Assembly (NCBI GenBank): GCA_951640165.1
Contig: OX621240.1
Location: forward strand, 8,506,713-8,570,712
Reading direction: 5' to 3'
From: Pseudoips prasinana
Taxonomy: Eukaryota > Arthropoda > Insecta > Lepidoptera > Nolidae
DNA length: 64,000 nucleotides
Part shown: piece after piece, positions 60,876-64,000 of the stretch
Layout: each line of letters begins with the position of its first letter
Numbering within the stretch: position 1 is the stretch's first letter
Translations under genes and position numbers: made by a program
The notes under the pieces: model-generated
What the model saw: only the letters and a program-made list of their open reading frames with translations
Database searches by the model: none
What the model was told of the DNA's origin: nothing

Positions 60876-61617
60876 CAAAAATTCAAGTACGAGTCGGACT
60901 CGCACATGAAGGGTTCCATAGCAGCAAGTATTTTACTTGATTAAAAGAAAGGTAAATAGCGGTTTACGATTTATGACGTATTAAAAAAACTACTAACTAG
61001 ATCTCGTTCAAATCTATTTTCGTTGGTAGTTTTTTTGGTAATGTACAGACGCCAGCACATCAAGCTACTCCAATCTGTCAAATTTCCCCAATTGAAAGTA
61101 AACCTTATACTTAAGCAATAAAGTTGAAAATCTATAAAAGATATTTGACAGATTGGAGTAGCTGGATGTGCTGGCGTCTGTACATCATATATTTTAATTT
61201 GTTTTATCATTCTCTTATTTTAGACATTTAGTTACAGGGGGGACACTCATTTTACCACTTTGGAAAAGTCTCTCGCGCAAACTATTCAGTTTAGAAAAAA
61301 AATATATTAGAAACCTCAATATCCTTTTGAAGACCTATCAATAGATACCCCACATGTATGAAAACAATGCAAAAAAAAATTTAAGTTTCAGTTCTATGTA
61401 TGGGGAACCCCCAAAATTATTGCTTTTTGTCTATTTTTGTGTGAAAATCGTAATGCGGTTTACAGAATACATCTACGTACACTTTTTACGTTACTTTCAA
61501 TAGTACAGCTCGGAGTTTCGGAAAAAAGTGGCTGTGACATACGGACGGACATACAGACAAACAGACATGATGAATCTATAAGGGTTTTTTTTGCCATTTG
61601 GCTACGGAACCCTAAAA
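60876..61617 (+). repeat. Dispersed lepidopteran repeat, interrupted by a MITE
   Basis: Begins CAAGTACGAGTCGGACTCGC ACATGAAGGGTTCCATAG and ends GGCTACGGAACCCTAAAA. Includes TGACATACGGACGGACATAC. The MITE 61042-61184 lies inside. Confidence 0.55.
61042..61184. mobile_element. Tc1/mariner-type MITE, full copy
   Basis: 42-bp terminal repeats starting TGTACAGACGCCAGCACATC, one mismatch between arms (61042-61083 and 61143-61184), 59-base interior. TA lies at each edge, immediately before CAGACG. A diverged second copy sits at 50421-50538 in the other orientation. Confidence 0.85.
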
Positions 61618-62270
61618 CGGTGAAGCTAAAACTTTGTACCCCTTTTTACGAAAATTGCGCGGACGGAATAGTATGAAATTTGAAACAGTTAAAGTTTATA
61701 CGGAGAAGGAGATTGCAGAAAGATATTATTTTATATAATAGGCATTAGAAGTAAATTATTTTAATAAAAATAACATTACACATTACACAACAGGTTAATA
61801 TTATTTGTCTTTTGACAAAAGAACCTTAATGGTTGAATTTCGAAATATATTAAAAGTAGCATAATAACTTCTCCGAAAATTCTCTGCCTCTTAAGGTATT
61901 ATAGGTTATTTAATTTAAGAGATAGTATTGGATTATTAAAATCGTCTAAATAACGTGAAAGGGTAAGTGTACCAAATAGAAAGATTAGCTAATGCTACGG
62001 CCACCCAATATACGTGATCATTCATAAAAACAAAACCTCTAATCGTGTCGAATGTCAGTACTAAGGAAAGAGAAATTGTTGCTAAACAAGGTGAATGTCA
62101 AATGTACCAAAAATTTAATATGCCAAAATTCATGTTAAAAGCCCATTATGGAATCATCTCATCGATTTCCACTCCCGCGGGCCTTGGGTTATATGTACGA
62201 GTATGTTCAGGTATTAATAGAATAGGTTACCCTTCTCGTTGTGAAAAAGCACTCAGAATTATTTCAGACC
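61618..62270. other. Unassigned DNA
   Basis: The 77-codon frame 62045-62278 precedes the LINE fragment and may be part of it, but shows no motif. Confidence 0.3.
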
Positions 62271-62273
62271 ATG

Positions 62274-62516
62274 GGTGATATGGAAGGTAGTCGTACAAGA
62301 CACAGAAACAGATTGCGCTTACCGCAAATACGGTTGGAGCTTTTTAAAAGAAATGTCTACTGCATGTCCATAATAATATACAATCATCTGCCTAAATGTT
62401 TAAAAGAATTGCCATTACGAAAATTTAAAAAAACAATTGACTGACATGCTACGTATTCAAAATTATTACAAATTAAAAGATTACATAGAAGATAAGTTGA
62501 CATAGTATTAATAAGA
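62274..62516 (+). pseudogene. LINE reverse transcriptase C-terminal tail, frameshifted
   Basis: MEGSRTRHRNRLRLPQIRLE, LFKRNVYCMSIIIYNHLPKC, LKELPLRKFKKTID then TGA. One base later the frame MLRIQNYYKLKDYIEDKLT and TAG completes it. The T-R-R-(L)--P--RL, YN-LP---K-LP--KFK layout is the very end of Jockey/CR1-group polymerases. A 3' UTR with ATTATTAAG follows. Confidence 0.6.
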
Positions 62517-63423
62517 TTTTAATTTAATTCCAATTTATAAATATTTTTTTATTATTAAGCATGTATTAAAATTTGCACGTCATGTATTGATGACAGAATA
62601 TTTAGAGCATAATAATCTGATTCTTCTATAAAGTCAAGACTTCCGTACCCCAGAAGACTTTACAAACATGACATTTATGGGCACAAAGACAATAACTCAG
62701 ACTTGTAGAGAGATTCCAGTCTATTTACCTTCTGTAAAACTATCCACAAGGTTCGTAAATTTATAGAACCGTAGTTTGAAAGAGTTTAGGCAACCTTGAA
62801 TAAAACTAGACCAAAGTATCGACCCGAGCGCTGTAAAACTAGCTGTAACTCACTACTCTTTTAACATTTTACTTGTGTACCTGCAAGCGTTAAGAAGTCA
62901 GTACTTGGCAACATAAATGTTTCATTGTATTATTATATAAATGTATACTCTGTCTACTATTTAATTTAAGTGGTTAAAAGGAACAATTATAGTGCAACTC
63001 AGTCCATCCGTTTCTCATAAATGTAGTCGTATATCTAAGCATCGACCCATTCGATATCTTTTAGAAGAGATTTATATGATATATGCATTGGTAAACAAAA
63101 AAAAATATTTTTAATGCAAGAGGTCATATGGATATCCCAAAACTAACATTTGACTCGTTTTTGTCGTTATATACTTATAAAAATGTTAAATTTATATGAT
63201 GTTTAATATTTAATAATAAATAATCTTATCACGAAATAATCAGTAAACGAAGCGAAATAGGATTGCAAGGATCGTGACAAATGGAACTCCGTTGTCTCTG
63301 CCTATCCCTCTGGGAAACAGGCGTGAGTCTATGTACGAAATAAATACCGTGAAATATAAATATAACACCCACTGGGCAACATTGGAAACAACATAAACAT
63401 CCAATGCACTAAAGTAGAATTAA
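62517..63423. other. Unassigned AT-rich DNA
   Basis: No features supported. Confidence 0.3.
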
Positions 63424-63606
63424 ATGATCATCATCATCATCATATCAGCCGAAAGACGTCCACTGCTGGACAAAGGCCTCCTCCAAGGAACTCCACAATA
63501 GCCGGTCCTGCGCTGCCCGCATCCAGCGGCTTACCGCGACCCGCACAAGATCGTCGGTCCACCGTATAGGAGGCCTGCCCACGCTGCGTCTTCCGGTTCC
63601 GTCTTA
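63424..63606 (-). mobile_element. RTE-type LINE 3' end, best-preserved tail
   Basis: Plus strand (ATC)n, ATATCAGCCGAAAGACGTCC, ACTGCTGGACAAAGGCCTCC, CGATCGTCGGTCCACC-like, GCCCACGCTGCGTCTTCCGG. On the minus strand this is the QQWTSFG end with a stop and (GATG)n. 5'-truncated at 63606. Confidence 0.8.
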
Positions 63607-64000
63607 CATTAAATGATCAAAGTCATCAAATTGTTTGACAATTTCGCTTTTATAACATTTAGAAAATCTTTGACTTATCCTAGCGCTACAAGACGATATA
63701 CACTCAAACAACTAAACAATAGACATAAAATGAAACTAACAAACTTCCTCTACAAATACTAAATTACACAAAACGAATTACTTGTTTTAATATTCTGTGG
63801 GTACCTACAATTCGTGTCCAAAACTAGCACATGAAAATTTAAAGGAAAAAACTTCAAAGTGAAAGTCCCTGCGGTTCACCGCGACATTCTTTTGTTTGAG
63901 CCGGTAATTATTTCCACGAGGAAAGATAAAAAATATTTACATAGCTGAAAAGGCTGAACTACTGTTTGGGCGGTGGATATTTACATTTTATAAGCATAAA
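63607..64000. other. Unassigned DNA to window end
   Basis: Nothing supported. Confidence 0.3.

Noticed and set aside
1..64000. CRISPR arrays, operons, Shine-Dalgarno sites, rRNA operon
   Set aside because: None seen; the window is eukaryotic, and the only rRNA-like sequence is the 5S-derived SINE head.

Overview
The window looks like 64 kb of nuclear DNA from a moth or butterfly. It is AT-rich, nearly empty of host genes, and packed with repeat types typical of Lepidoptera: tRNA-derived SINEs, Helitron-like elements ending in CTAGT after a short GC hairpin, RTE-type LINE tails ending in (ATG/GATG)n, Jockey/CR1-like LINEs, Tc1/mariner and Harbinger-type MITEs, and a SINE whose head resembles 5S rRNA. 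No bacterial, viral or organellar gene set is visible.

Host-gene signal is thin. At 5186-5284 on the minus strand there is a good signal-peptide exon with a clean 3' splice site before the ATG and a GTAAG donor after 31 codons; the rest of that gene lies outside or is not recognised. At 48545-48710 plus 48892-48917 (plus strand) two pieces with good splice sites could be the last exons of a gene. At 25229-25818 a perfect 48-codon small membrane-protein ORF is split by a 440-bp MITE. At 13275-13313 a TATA box, an initiator and a splice donor line up weakly.

The strongest candidate for something undescribed is 35161-36483 (minus strand). Three exons joined by two canonical introns encode an uninterrupted 334-residue Tc1-type transposase with an intact DD35E triad, and I see no terminal inverted repeats around it. 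It may be a domesticated transposase or an unusual intron-bearing transposon.

Layout. 1-8.4 kb: repeats around the signal-peptide exon. 8.5-9.9 kb: a 1.4-kb element with 82-bp terminal inverted repeats that contains a perfect 32-bp hairpin. 10-16.4 kb: SINEs, a direct repeat flanking a MITE, and a common lepidopteran repeat. 16.5-21.8 kb: a 5'-truncated LINE, then a LINE with an intact 980-residue endonuclease/reverse transcriptase. 22-25 kb: Helitron-like and SINE copies. 25-26 kb: SINE/small ORF/MITE nest. 27-32.8 kb: a decayed LINE fused to a SINE, and a Tc1 relic interrupted by an RTE tail. 33-36.5 kb: Harbinger-type MITE and the Tc1-like gene. 37-41.8 kb: SINEs, a 75-bp direct duplication and a head-to-tail Helitron cluster. 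42-51.4 kb: dense SINEs and MITEs. 51.4-64 kb: sparser repeats, a dead mariner, LINE tails and mostly unassigned AT-rich DNA.

Boundaries of old repeats are good to roughly 5-20 bases. Family names come from motifs only; no database was searched.
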